Shown piece by piece: positions 36,536 to 45,411 of a DNA stretch of 64,000 bases. The first letter of the stretch is position 1; each line of letters begins with the position of its first letter. A program made the position numbers and the translations under genes. The DNA is from Alteromonas gilva (GTDB lineage Bacteria > Pseudomonadota > Gammaproteobacteria > Enterobacterales > Alteromonadaceae): the NCBI RefSeq assembly GCF_028595265.1, contig NZ_JAQQXP010000001.1, positions 1,550,001 to 1,614,000 of the forward strand. Direction: 5' to 3'. The notes under the pieces were generated by a model that did not search any database, had not been told where the DNA came from, and saw only the letters and a program-made list of their open reading frames with translations.

Positions 36536-37285
36536 ATGACTGAAAAAAAGAAAGTCCCCATGACTCTGGACGAAGCAAAGCAGTTGGTTACCTTTTTAGA
36601 AAATGGTGACGATGAATCGGCTAACGCCCTGCTGGATGCTGTCGCGATGAAAGAGTCCGTAGAACTATTTGCAGAAGTGGGCAAGCTTACCCGTCAGCTT
36701 CACGACTCGTTGAACAACTTTCAATTGGACGAACGCATAGCCGGTCTGGCTAACGAAGAAATTCCCGATGCACAGACACGATTGACCTACGTTATTGAAG
36801 AAACTGAAAAAGCAGCTAATACTACAATGGATGCTGTAGAAAGCAGTATGCCGATTGTTGAAACCATGAAAGGTCAACTCGACAGTGTGATGCCTGAGTG
36901 GAAAAAACTGATGAACCGCGAGATCGAGCTTGATGAGTTTAAGTCGATGTGTCTCGATTTAGATAAGTTTTTAGAAGAATCTGCCAAAAATGCCGATCAG
37001 CTTATGTCGTTGTTAACCGAAGTACTGATGGCTCAAGGATATCAGGATTTGACTGGCCAGGTAATCCGCAGAGTGATCGAGTTGGTGAAAGAGGTTGAAG
37101 ACAGTCTGGTTCACATGTTGACCGTGTTTGGTGGTGCCGAGGTGTCGAAGTCACCCAGTGCAGCGCCTAAGTCGGTTGAAACAGAAATCAAAGCCGAGGG
37201 GCCAATTATTGATGCTGAGTCACGCGATGACGTAGTGTCTGGCCAGGATGATGTAGACGATTTATTGTCCAGCCTGGGTTTTTAG
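36536..37285 (+). CDS. cheZ: CheY-phosphate phosphatase CheZ
   Basis: 249 residues, mainly long helices forming the expected four-helix bundle. The catalytic motif QGYQDLTGQVIRRV contains the conserved aspartate and glutamine that promote CheY dephosphorylation. The C-terminal end DDVDDLLSSLGF is the CheY-binding peptide, after a linker of about 35 residues rich in S, P, E and D. It stands between cheY and cheA. Confidence 0.95.
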   Translation: MTEKKKVPMTLDEAKQLVTFLENGDDESANALLDAVAMKESVELFAEVGKLTRQLHDSLNNFQLDERIAGLANEEIPDAQTRLTYVIEETEKAANTTMDAVESSMPIVETMKGQLDSVMPEWKKLMNREIELDEFKSMCLDLDKFLEESAKNADQLMSLLTEVLMAQGYQDLTGQVIRRVIELVKEVEDSLVHMLTVFGGAEVSKSPSAAPKSVETEIKAEGPIIDAESRDDVVSGQDDVDDLLSSLGF

Positions 37286-37297
37286 GGGAGCGGGTGC

Positions 37298-39529
37298 ATG
37301 TCTTTTGATGTCGATGAAGATATTTTGCAGGACTTTCTGGTGGAAGCCGGAGAAATACTGGAACAACTCCAGGAGCAGTTAGTTGATCTGGAAAATAATC
37401 CGGAAGATAAGGATCTTCTCAATGCAATATTCCGTGGCTATCACACCGTTAAAGGCGGTGCGGGCTTTTTATCTTTAACTGAATTAGTTGAGATCTGTCA
37501 CGGTGCCGAAAATGTGTTCGATGTTATGCGAAATGGACAGCGAACACTCACTCCTGAATTGATGGATACGATTCTGCAAGCCACAGATGTTGTGGTGGAT
37601 ATGTTCGAAAAGGTCAAAATGCGTGAGCCGCTGGTGCCAGCCAGCGCGCAGCTCGTCGAGACATTGCACAAGCTCAGCACCCCTGAAACAGCGGATGAAA
37701 ACATCTTTGAGGATAGTGCCGAAGCGCCAGCAGCACCTGCAGAGCCAGAACCGATCGAAGATACCTTTGAGTTAGACGATGAGCCGGTCAGTACGCCTGA
37801 CACAACGGCACGTTCGTCTGAACTCATCGAAGATATTTCTGAAGATGAGTTCGAAGCCTTACTTGATGAGTTGCATGGTACCGGCGGAGCGCCTGGTGCT
37901 GCCAGCGCAGCGAAACAGGCAACGCCGAAAGCCGAGGCATCAGTGGCTGCCAGTGGTGGTGATGATATTACCGACGACGAATTTGAAGCGCTGTTGGATG
38001 AACTGCATGGCAAAGGGCAGTTTAGTAAAGAAAGTGCCGTAGAGCCTTCCGCAAAGGCAACGCCGGCCGCCCCGGTCTCTGATGATAGCGACGAAATATC
38101 GGACGATGAATTCGAAGCGCTGCTTGATCAGTTGCATGGCGAGGGCAAAGGGCCTGCTGCCGCTGCGGCTAAACCTGCTGCTGCCAGTAGTGAAGCCGCT
38201 GCGCCAGCTGCAACTTCAAAGGATAAAGAAAAGCCTGCGCCTAAAGAGGCCAGCAAGCCTGCGCCGCAACCAGCCGCCAAAGCGGCACCGGCAGCGGCCA
38301 AGTCGCCTGCACCTGCGGGCAAAGAGGAAAAGAAATCAACGCCACCCCCACCACCAGCTGAAACAACCGTGCGGGTTGATACCAAACGCCTTGATCAGAT
38401 CATGAATATGGTGGGCGAGCTGGTACTGGTTCGAAACCGACTGATCAGCCTTGGCATCAATAATGCCGATGAGTCGATGTCGAAAGCCATTGCTAATTTG
38501 GATGTGGTGACCGGCGATCTGCAAGGCGCGGTCATGCAGACACGCATGCAGCCTATCAAGAAAGTGTTTGGTCGTTTCCCACGGGTTGTTCGCGATTTGG
38601 CGCGCACGCTGAAAAAAGAAATCACCCTGGAGCTTGAGGGTGAAGAGACCGACTTAGATAAAAATCTGGTTGAGGCGCTGGCCGATCCTTTAGTGCATTT
38701 GGTGCGAAATTCCGTAGACCATGGCATTGAAATGCCTGATGACCGTCAGGCTGCAGGGAAAGCCCGTATGGGTAAGGTTAAGCTTTCCGCTTCGCAGGAA
38801 GGCGACCATATTCTGCTTGTCATCGAAGATGATGGTAAGGGAATGGATGCCGAAAAACTCAAGGAAATTGCTATTTCCCGGGGCGTTTTGGATGCCGATG
38901 CGGCGGCGAGAATGTCAGATGTCGAAGCGTTTAATTTGATTTTTGCACCAGGGTTTTCAACCAAAACTGAGATCAGCGACATATCTGGTCGTGGTGTTGG
39001 TATGGATGTGGTTAAAACCAAGATCAACCAGTTAAATGGTACTGTTAATATTGATTCTGCACTGGGGCGTGGTACCCGTTTAGAAATCAAGGTTCCGCTG
39101 ACGCTCGCTATCTTGCCTACCCTGATGATCATTGTTGGTAAGCAAACGTTTGCCCTGCCGTTAGGGTCGGTAAGCGAAATCATTAACATGGACATTAAAA
39201 AGACCAACACCGTCGATGGCCAGCTGACTATGATAGTACGGTCCAAAGCGATACCGCTGTTTTTCTTAGGTGAATGGTTGATTCGCGGGCCCAAAAACAT
39301 AGAGCGAGACAAAGGTCACGTAGTGGTTGTGCAGATGGGCACTAAGCAGGTTGGCTTTGTTGTTGATGCGCTGATTGGTCAGGAAGAAGTGGTAATCAAG
39401 CCCCTCGATGCGTTATTACAGGGCACTCCTGGTATGGCGGGAGCGACGATTACATCCGACGGTGGTATTGCGTTAATTCTTGATATTCCGAACTTGCTGA
39501 AACGTTACGCGCGTAAAATTATTAAGTAA
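37298..39529 (+). CDS. cheA: Chemotaxis histidine kinase CheA with three linker repeats
   Basis: 743 residues. P1 domain with H49 in GYHTVKGGAGFL; a long linker from about 130 to 350; dimerization P3 from about 355 (VRVDTKRLDQIMNMVGELVLVRN); ATPase P4 with LVRNSVDHGIE, DDGKGMD and GRGVGMDVV; and P5, the CheW-like end. The linker holds three copies of a 15-residue motif, EDEFEALLDELHG and variants, at 180-194, 224-238 and 267-281, followed by an A/P/K-rich stretch. In Vibrio this area is the localization domain that binds ParP. No cheR is in this block. Confidence 0.96.
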   Translation: MSFDVDEDILQDFLVEAGEILEQLQEQLVDLENNPEDKDLLNAIFRGYHTVKGGAGFLSLTELVEICHGAENVFDVMRNGQRTLTPELMDTILQATDVVVDMFEKVKMREPLVPASAQLVETLHKLSTPETADENIFEDSAEAPAAPAEPEPIEDTFELDDEPVSTPDTTARSSELIEDISEDEFEALLDELHGTGGAPGAASAAKQATPKAEASVAASGGDDITDDEFEALLDELHGKGQFSKESAVEPSAKATPAAPVSDDSDEISDDEFEALLDQLHGEGKGPAAAAAKPAAASSEAAAPAATSKDKEKPAPKEASKPAPQPAAKAAPAAAKSPAPAGKEEKKSTPPPPPAETTVRVDTKRLDQIMNMVGELVLVRNRLISLGINNADESMSKAIANLDVVTGDLQGAVMQTRMQPIKKVFGRFPRVVRDLARTLKKEITLELEGEETDLDKNLVEALADPLVHLVRNSVDHGIEMPDDRQAAGKARMGKVKLSASQEGDHILLVIEDDGKGMDAEKLKEIAISRGVLDADAAARMSDVEAFNLIFAPGFSTKTEISDISGRGVGMDVVKTKINQLNGTVNIDSALGRGTRLEIKVPLTLAILPTLMIIVGKQTFALPLGSVSEIINMDIKKTNTVDGQLTMIVRSKAIPLFFLGEWLIRGPKNIERDKGHVVVVQMGTKQVGFVVDALIGQEEVVIKPLDALLQGTPGMAGATITSDGGIALILDIPNLLKRYARKIIK

Positions 39530-39552
39530 CGAGTTAAGAGGATTGCTGGTTA

Positions 39553-40722
39553 ATGGCCTACAAAGTCCTGGTGGTCGACGATTCGAGTTTTTATCGCCGT
39601 CGGGTAAAAGATATTTTAAATGCTGATCCCTCTCTGGAGGTGGTTGGTGAGGCAGCAAACGGGCGTCAGGCTATTGAAATGGTAAAGTCTTTACGCCCGG
39701 ATGTTGTAACGATGGATGTGGAAATGCCATTAATGGATGGCATAGAAGCGGTCAAACGCATCATGAGCGAGTGTCCCGTATCCATTATCATGTTTTCTTC
39801 GTTGACCAGCGAAGGCGCTACAGCCACACTTGATGCTTTAGACGCCGGCGCGGTTGATTTCCTGCCTAAGAAATTTGAAGATATTGCTAAAGACCGCAGT
39901 GACGCTGCGACAACGCTACGTGCCAAAGTTCGCATGCTGGCTCGCCGTACGCCGTTAATGTCGGGTCGACTCAACCGGCTTTCGTCGGAGTCGCCAGGCA
40001 AACCTGTTCAACCAGCCAAACCCCCTGGCCGGGTAATGCCTACCAATGCGCCCAAGTCGACCTTTGTGCGCGGCTCCGGATTGCTCAGCGGTCAGCAAGG
40101 TGGTGTTGAAGAAGTAGAAACTGTCTCGCAGATAAAACGCAGCGGTAAACGCTATCGTTGCCTGGCAATTGGTGCATCGACTGGCGGACCGGTTGCGCTG
40201 CAGAATGTATTGGTTAAATTGCCTTCTGGGTTTCCTTACCCGATCTTTTTGATCCAGCATATGCCGGGTACATTTACCAATGCTTTTGCCGAACGCCTAA
40301 ATCAGCATTGCAAAATTGAGGTGAAAGAAGCGGTTCATGGTGAGGTAGTAAAACCAGGTTGCGCTTATCTGGCACCAGGCGGTAAACAAATGGAAGTTGA
40401 AAAGTCTGCAGGCCAACTGCGGGTGGTTATCAGGCCGTCCGATGAAGCGGGTATTGGCTACAAACCCAGTGTGGATATTACCTTTAAAAGCTTATCGCAG
40501 GTTTACGGTGGTGACATTTTAGGCGTTATTCTAACGGGAATGGGCGCGGATGGTCGTGAGGGCTGTCGAACAATTAAAGCACTTGGCGGTAAGATTTGGG
40601 CTCAGGATCGCGATAGTAGCGTGGTCTACGGTATGCCTCAGGCCGTCACGGTAGATAAATTAGCCGAAGTCAATATTGGTATTAATGATATTGGTAATTG
40701 CATCAATACCGAGATGTCATAA
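39553..40722 (+). CDS. cheB: Chemotaxis methylesterase CheB
   Basis: 389 residues. Receiver domain with D10/D11 and acceptor D55 (TMDVEMPLMDG), linker of about 60 residues rich in P, K and G, and the methylesterase domain with catalytic serine in GASTGGP, histidine in LIQHMPGTFT and aspartate in GMGADGREG. It removes methyl or amide groups from receptors for adaptation. The matching methyltransferase CheR is not in this window. Confidence 0.96.
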   Translation: MAYKVLVVDDSSFYRRRVKDILNADPSLEVVGEAANGRQAIEMVKSLRPDVVTMDVEMPLMDGIEAVKRIMSECPVSIIMFSSLTSEGATATLDALDAGAVDFLPKKFEDIAKDRSDAATTLRAKVRMLARRTPLMSGRLNRLSSESPGKPVQPAKPPGRVMPTNAPKSTFVRGSGLLSGQQGGVEEVETVSQIKRSGKRYRCLAIGASTGGPVALQNVLVKLPSGFPYPIFLIQHMPGTFTNAFAERLNQHCKIEVKEAVHGEVVKPGCAYLAPGGKQMEVEKSAGQLRVVIRPSDEAGIGYKPSVDITFKSLSQVYGGDILGVILTGMGADGREGCRTIKALGGKIWAQDRDSSVVYGMPQAVTVDKLAEVNIGINDIGNCINTEMS

Positions 40723-40757
40723 CGAGTCATATCAGCCTCGATGGCAGGAGAGTAGCG

Positions 40758-41525
40758 GTGAAAATATGGACCATAGCCAATCAAAAAGGTGGGGTAGGTA
40801 AAACTACCACTACCGTCACACTTGGCGGTATTTTGGCTAAGCGTGGGTACAATGTTTTGCTGGTCGATATGGATCCCCAGGCCTCGCTAAGTTATTACTT
40901 TGGGATCGACTCTGAAGAACTATCCAGTTCAATTTACGATATTTTTACTCATCCTTCTGACATGACGGGCGATAAAGTACTCGATTGCCTGTGCTCGAGT
41001 AGATTTGACAGTTTATTTATATTGCCATCGACCATGGCACTGGCAACGCTTGATCGCTCACTGGGAAACCAGGTTGGAATGGGCCTGGTTCTCAAAAAAG
41101 CGTTGCAACAGGTATCGGCAGAATTTGACTACGTACTTATTGATTGCCCACCGGTTTTAGGCGTTTTAATGGTTAATGCATTAGCCGCCTGTCAGAAAGT
41201 CGTGGTGCCTGTGCAAACCGAGTTCCTGGCGCTTAAAGGGCTCGATCGAATGATGCACACATTAAAAATTATGAGTAAAACCCTGGCACGTGAATTCGAT
41301 ACGATTATCGTTCCTACTATGTTCGATCGACGCATCAATGCCGCTATTGCCGCGCAGAAGCAATTAATATTGGACTATAAAGAACAACTTTGGAAAGGTA
41401 TGATACCGGTAGATACACGTTTTAGAGATGCCAGTCAGATGCAGGTACCTGCACCCGTCGCGTATCCAAAATCTCGTGGCGTGTTTGCTTACGAAAAACT
41501 ACTTAACGTCCTGGACAGTGACTAG
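40758..41525 (+). CDS. parC: ParA-like polar chemotaxis ATPase ParC
   Basis: 255 residues from GTG at 40758 with GGAGAG upstream; a possible ATG at 40698 lies inside cheB and is less likely. Deviant Walker A NQKGGVGKTTT, VDMDPQASLSYYFG and DCPPVLGVLMVNAL are those of ParA/Soj ATPases. Placed between cheB and a CheW-like gene it matches ParC of Vibrio, which places chemotaxis arrays at the flagellated pole. It should not be confused with topoisomerase ParC. Confidence 0.92.
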   Translation: MKIWTIANQKGGVGKTTTTVTLGGILAKRGYNVLLVDMDPQASLSYYFGIDSEELSSSIYDIFTHPSDMTGDKVLDCLCSSRFDSLFILPSTMALATLDRSLGNQVGMGLVLKKALQQVSAEFDYVLIDCPPVLGVLMVNALAACQKVVVPVQTEFLALKGLDRMMHTLKIMSKTLAREFDTIIVPTMFDRRINAAIAAQKQLILDYKEQLWKGMIPVDTRFRDASQMQVPAPVAYPKSRGVFAYEKLLNVLDSD

Positions 41526-41526
41526 A

Positions 41527-42264
41527 ATGAGCAAAAATACCCCGTTTGCTAATGAAGAGGTAATGGAAGACTACCTTAGCAGTTTGCTAAGCGACACTGT
41601 CGATCCTGTTGAGGTTACCGAGCGAACGGCAAAGCTGCTCGAACAAGCAACAGTTGACCTTACCGAGACTGAGTCAGAGCAGGATTCGGCGCTTGAGCAA
41701 GCCGTTGTTAGCGCTGAGGAAGAGATCGTTTCGCAGGTTAACGATAGTGTTGATGAGGCGGCTAAGACGCCACCCGGTGGCGTGCCCTTAAAGCCTTTAG
41801 AAGAACGTTTGGACAATCATTTTCAGGCGTTGTTTTTTGAAGTGGCAGGATTAACCCTGGCCGTTCCGCTGATCACGTTAGGTGGCATACATAACCTGGG
41901 TAAAATCGGCCCGCTGTTTGGCAAGCCTGGTTGGTTTATGGGGGTCATGATTCATCGCGATGAAAAATTCAACGTGGTGAATACAGCACAATGGGTAATG
42001 CCTGAAAAATACGATCAATCTCTGGAAGATAAGCTACACTATCAATATCTTATTATGTTAAGTGATAGTGAGTGGGGACTGGCGAGCGAAAAGCTGGTTA
42101 ACACGGTATCGCTGAGCAAAGAAGACGTGAAGTGGCGTCAGGTCAGTGCCAAGCGCCCCTGGCTAGCAGGTATGGTAAAAGATAAAATGTGTGCATTGCT
42201 TGATGTTGATGAACTAATAGCAATGTTGAATAACGGCTTGGGCAGTAAAGACCAGGTGCCATAG
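41527..42264 (+). CDS. parP: CheW-like polar array protein ParP
   Basis: 245 residues from the ATG at 41527. The first 85 residues are acidic and low in complexity; then a divergent CheW-like domain follows (HFQALFFEVAGLTLAVPLITLGGIHN, WFMGVMIHRDEKFNVVNTAQWVM). In Vibrio, ParP links CheA and receptors to ParC through its AIF domain and keeps arrays polar. It overlaps nothing but begins 1 bp after the parC stop. The pairing with a CheA carrying linker repeats supports the assignment. Confidence 0.88.
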   Translation: MSKNTPFANEEVMEDYLSSLLSDTVDPVEVTERTAKLLEQATVDLTETESEQDSALEQAVVSAEEEIVSQVNDSVDEAAKTPPGGVPLKPLEERLDNHFQALFFEVAGLTLAVPLITLGGIHNLGKIGPLFGKPGWFMGVMIHRDEKFNVVNTAQWVMPEKYDQSLEDKLHYQYLIMLSDSEWGLASEKLVNTVSLSKEDVKWRQVSAKRPWLAGMVKDKMCALLDVDELIAMLNNGLGSKDQVP

Positions 42265-42282
42265 TCAATTGGAGCCAAATAC

Positions 42283-42771
42283 ATGAGTGATGATAGAAAT
42301 AACAACGCTGCGAATGTAGACGATCAAGTTCTGCAGTGGGTTACGTACCGTTTAGGTGAAGAAACCTATGGCATTAACGTAATGCAAGTGCAGGAAGTGC
42401 TGCGTTACTCTGAAATAGCCCCGGTACCCGGCGCGCCAGACTATGTGCTGGGCATTATCAATTTGCGCGGCAACGTGGTTACCGTGATCGATACCCGGGC
42501 ACGCTTTGGCCTGCCGCCGGAAGAAGTCACGGACAACACACGTGTGGTTATTATCGAATCAGACGAGCAGGTAGTGGGAATTCTGGTTGATAGTGTGGCT
42601 GAGGTGGTATACCTTAAATCGTCGGAAATCGACAGCGCTCCAAACGTTGGCACAGAAGAAAGTGCTAAGTTTATACAAGGCGTGAGCAATCGCGACGGCG
42701 AGCTGCTAATTCTGGTTGATTTGAATAAGCTGCTTAGCGATGAGGAGTGGGACGAGTTAACCAGCCTGTAA
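42283..42771 (+). CDS. cheW: Chemotaxis coupling protein CheW
   Basis: 162 residues with a single CheW SH3-like domain: VTYRLGEETYGINVMQVQEVLRY, GIINLRGNVVTVIDTRARFGLP and VGILVDSVAEVVYL. It bridges CheA to receptors in hexagonal arrays. Canonical compared with the ParP gene before it. ATG follows TTGGAGCC. The DUF2802 gene begins 26 bp after its stop. Confidence 0.96.
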   Translation: MSDDRNNNAANVDDQVLQWVTYRLGEETYGINVMQVQEVLRYSEIAPVPGAPDYVLGIINLRGNVVTVIDTRARFGLPPEEVTDNTRVVIIESDEQVVGILVDSVAEVVYLKSSEIDSAPNVGTEESAKFIQGVSNRDGELLILVDLNKLLSDEEWDELTSL

Positions 42772-42797
42772 CCATACCGGACCTATCAGTACAGCAC

Positions 42798-43217
42798 ATG
42801 GAAGTATCCTTACCATTGATTGTTGCGGGTGTTGCTTGTGTAATTGCGATTGTATTAACGGCTCTGCACTGGGCCGTTAGCCATCAAAAAGTAAAGCGAT
42901 TACGCGCTGAAATGTCAGCGCAGCAGCACCAACTAGCCAACCTAAAAAAACAACTACAATTGTTTATCAGCTCGCTTGAAGAAAGCCAGGCGCGCAGCAT
43001 GGTTGTAGCTGACAACACCGAGCAGTTAAAGCAAACCATCGCTGCATTACAGCAACAAATTAAAACACTCGCCGAACAGGATCCGGATAGCCGCATGTAT
43101 CAGCGCGCTGCCGAAATGATTCAGTCAGGAGCCAGTGCCGATGAGGTCATGCATAACTGCGATATTCCTTTCGCTGAGGTGCAGCTGCTAATGAATATCC
43201 ATAGTAACAAGAACTAG
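42798..43217 (+). CDS. DUF2802 membrane-anchored coiled-coil protein
   Basis: 139 residues from the ATG at 42798; an upstream start at 42747 overlaps cheW and adds no recognisable sequence. One N-terminal membrane helix (LPLIVAGVACVIAIVLTALHWAV), then a coiled coil (about 30-100, Q- and L-rich) and the conserved end YQRAAEMIQSGASADEVMHNCDIPFAEVQLLMNIH, which is the DUF2802 motif. The family closes the che operon in many polar flagellates; its function is not established. An inner-membrane position facing the cytoplasm is likely. Confidence 0.85.
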   Translation: MEVSLPLIVAGVACVIAIVLTALHWAVSHQKVKRLRAEMSAQQHQLANLKKQLQLFISSLEESQARSMVVADNTEQLKQTIAALQQQIKTLAEQDPDSRMYQRAAEMIQSGASADEVMHNCDIPFAEVQLLMNIHSNKN

Positions 43218-43808
43218 TCTCCCGCCAACTGTCGATTGAGTAGCGTGTAGCGACAGTCATTTTTGTCTGCGCTAAAAGAGATGAAAGCTTAACAAGGCAG
43301 ATTCCATTATCAAAAGTAAACCTAGACGGGTATTTCTTCCTATACGCATATCTACCAGGCGATGAAACCATTTTCCACAGATAGTAATATTGATTCTATC
43401 CTGCGGATAACGGTAGCTATGAGGCTCACAGTATTAAACATGTGGCGTTGTATATGCAACTTTGTTTAGCGCCTGTTTCAGTAGGTGATTACCATTCCAG
43501 GTTGGGCGTTACGCTTATTCGTCAAAGTGCTGGTCATGCTGTTGTACGCATGATTCGGAATAGAGATATATTTGTGGTCGCTTAGCAGTACCTAACACAA
43601 CAGAGCTGCAGTTTATGTTGGTACCACTGACAATAGCTTGATCATGATTACCACAAAACATGCGGACATACTAAAAAAAGCGACCAATTTCAGTTAAATA
43701 CCGTTGGTCTGCGTTGTCAAATCCATAGGCCCTGTGTAGCATGACCGCGCGTTTTACTCAACAGCATCAAGCTTCACAGGTATATAGTCCGTGCTTAACC
43801 TCTCTCAC
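43218..43808. other. 590-bp region without recognised gene, weak terminator at 43228-43264
   Basis: ACTGTCG at 43228-43234 pairs with CGACAGT at 43251-43257 and is followed by CATTTTTGT, a possible weak terminator for the che operon. The rest holds only short frames broken by stops on both strands. One uninterrupted stretch of about 46 codons ending near 43384 has no start codon. I recognise no family; it could be decayed coding sequence or a regulatory stretch. Confidence 0.45.
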
Positions 43809-44105
43809 ATGAAACAGCAATATTCATTAGCAATGCTAATGTTGCTACTTGCCTGTTTAATGGGACTGGCTCAGATCTCGTCGCTCAATGCTGATTCATA
43901 TCACCTTGATGCTTCGGCTTCGGCATCGGCGCTGGAGTTTGAAATAGAGGAAAGCGCTGGTGATTACCCTGTTACACCTGAACACGCAGAGTTGACAGAG
44001 GCACAGTATGTTCTTAGCGAAACACTGCTTTTAACGCCACACCAAGCCGATCTTAAGTCCCTTAGTTATACCACACCCCATACCAGAGCTCCGCCGCTCG
44101 TATAA
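43809..44105 (+). CDS. Small secreted or membrane-anchored protein of unknown function
   Basis: 98 residues from the ATG at 43809 (a GTG at 43791 would add six). A hydrophobic segment (YSLAMLMLLLACLMGLAQIS) at the N-terminus could be a signal peptide or anchor. The remaining 70 residues are acidic, without cysteine, and end in TRAPPLV after a T/H/P-rich stretch. It lies about 210 bp before an RND efflux operon on the same strand, separated by inverted repeats. I do not recognise the family. A periplasmic accessory to the efflux system is possible but unproved. Confidence 0.55.
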   Translation: MKQQYSLAMLMLLLACLMGLAQISSLNADSYHLDASASASALEFEIEESAGDYPVTPEHAELTEAQYVLSETLLLTPHQADLKSLSYTTPHTRAPPLV

Positions 44106-44178
44106 GCTTTTTAGTACTTGTGAGCACTATGGTCACGTACTGAAAATCAATACTTAATCGACATTCATAATTTTCACT

Positions 44179-44252
44179 CCAGCTTGTTTTAAAGCTGGCC
44201 AGGTTCGTATGCCTTTTTAACGCACAGTGGTGCGCTAAACACCAGCATACGA
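44179..44252. repeat. Three nested/adjacent inverted repeats before the efflux operon
   Basis: Hairpin A: CCAGCTT at 44179-44185 with AAGCTGG at 44192-44198. Hairpin B: TCGTATGC at 44205-44212 with GCATACGA at 44245-44252, enclosing hairpin C: CGCAC at 44221-44225 with GTGCG at 44230-44234. They fill the gap before the adaptor gene and may be an operator, a leader RNA or transcription end signals. Confidence 0.5.
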
Positions 44253-44315
44253 TGGATCGTCGTGTCTGTTTATCGGCGCGGTGGTTATAGTTTTCTTACT
44301 GAACGAATTTACATC

Positions 44316-45401
44316 ATGAGCAAAAAAACACTTTTAGCAGTCAGCATGCTTACTGCAATGCTAGGCGGTTGTGGTCATCAAGAGCACGAAACACACCATG
44401 CCATTTTACAATTTGATGTGACACATCCTGTACGGCAGGATACAACGCTTGTTAAAGAATATGTGAGTCAAATTCACGCTATTCAGCACATCGAAATAAA
44501 GGCTATGGAAAAAGGCTACCTGCAATCAACTTACGTTGATGAGGGGCAGACCATAAAGCAAGGTGCGCCTATGTTCAAAATTATGCCTAAGGTGTACGAA
44601 GCGGAATTACATAAAGCAGAAGCGGAAGCGCAAGCTGTTTATATGGAATACAAAAATACCAAATCTTTGGTTGAGCAAGATATCGTATCGCCGAACGAGC
44701 TGGCAGTGATTGAAGCTGAGTATCAAAAAGCGATGGCTGAAGTGGAGTTGGCGGAAGCCCACCTGGCCTTTACCGATATAAAAGCGCCATTTACCGGAAA
44801 AATGGGGCGTCTGGAAGCCCGCACCGGCAGCTTACTTGATGAAGGTGAACTGCTTACCACTATGTCCGACTTAAGCCAGATGTGGGTCTACTTTAATGTG
44901 CCAGAGACCGAGTACCTGGATTATGTGCAAAATGATAGTGCCAGTAAAAATACCAAAGTGAGACTGAAACTGGCTAATGGCAGTATTTACCCCTATGAAG
45001 GCGTGATCGATACCATTGAGGCGGACTTTGATAATCACACCGGCACCATCGAAATGCGCGCTTCATTTCCCAACCCAGACCAGTTGCTCAGACATGGCCA
45101 AACCGGCAATGTATTGGTAGATGTAGCGTATCCGGATAGCCTGGTAATACCTCAAAAAGCCACATTCGAAATACTCGACCAAAGTTATGTGTATGTGCTA
45201 GATAGCGAAAACAAGCTTGCTACCCGCCATATTGAAGTGAGCGCAGAGCTGCCGCATTTATACGTGGTATCCGACGGCTTAACTGAGGACGATACCGTGT
45301 TGATTGAGGGCTTGCGGCGCGTAAGTAATGGTCAGCAAATAAAGCCAGACCTGTTATCAGCCAGTGATGCGTTAGCTGAACTGTCGCTTCACGCAGAATA
45401 G
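44316..45401 (+). CDS. RND efflux periplasmic adaptor lipoprotein
   Basis: 361 residues from the ATG at 44316 (a GTG at 44262 is in frame but would place 18 residues before the signal peptide). Lipobox LGGC with C19. The lipoyl half EKGYLQSTYVDEGQTIKQGAPMFKI, a short helical hairpin (about 90-130), and the second lipoyl half KAPFTGKMGRLEARTGSLLDEGELLTTMS follow the membrane-fusion-protein pattern. Wording such as YVSQIHAIQHIEIKA and WVYFNVPETEYLDY recalls adaptors common in Bacteroidota. It bridges the pump and the outer-membrane channel. It is the first gene of a three-gene operon. Confidence 0.9.
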   Translation: MSKKTLLAVSMLTAMLGGCGHQEHETHHAILQFDVTHPVRQDTTLVKEYVSQIHAIQHIEIKAMEKGYLQSTYVDEGQTIKQGAPMFKIMPKVYEAELHKAEAEAQAVYMEYKNTKSLVEQDIVSPNELAVIEAEYQKAMAEVELAEAHLAFTDIKAPFTGKMGRLEARTGSLLDEGELLTTMSDLSQMWVYFNVPETEYLDYVQNDSASKNTKVRLKLANGSIYPYEGVIDTIEADFDNHTGTIEMRASFPNPDQLLRHGQTGNVLVDVAYPDSLVIPQKATFEILDQSYVYVLDSENKLATRHIEVSAELPHLYVVSDGLTEDDTVLIEGLRRVSNGQQIKPDLLSASDALAELSLHAE

Positions 45402-45411
45402 AGGAGCGACC

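Noticed and set aside
40698..40757. Longer N-terminus of the ParA-like protein from an ATG inside cheB.
   Set aside because: The added residues are not ParA-like, and GGAGAG precedes the GTG at 40758.
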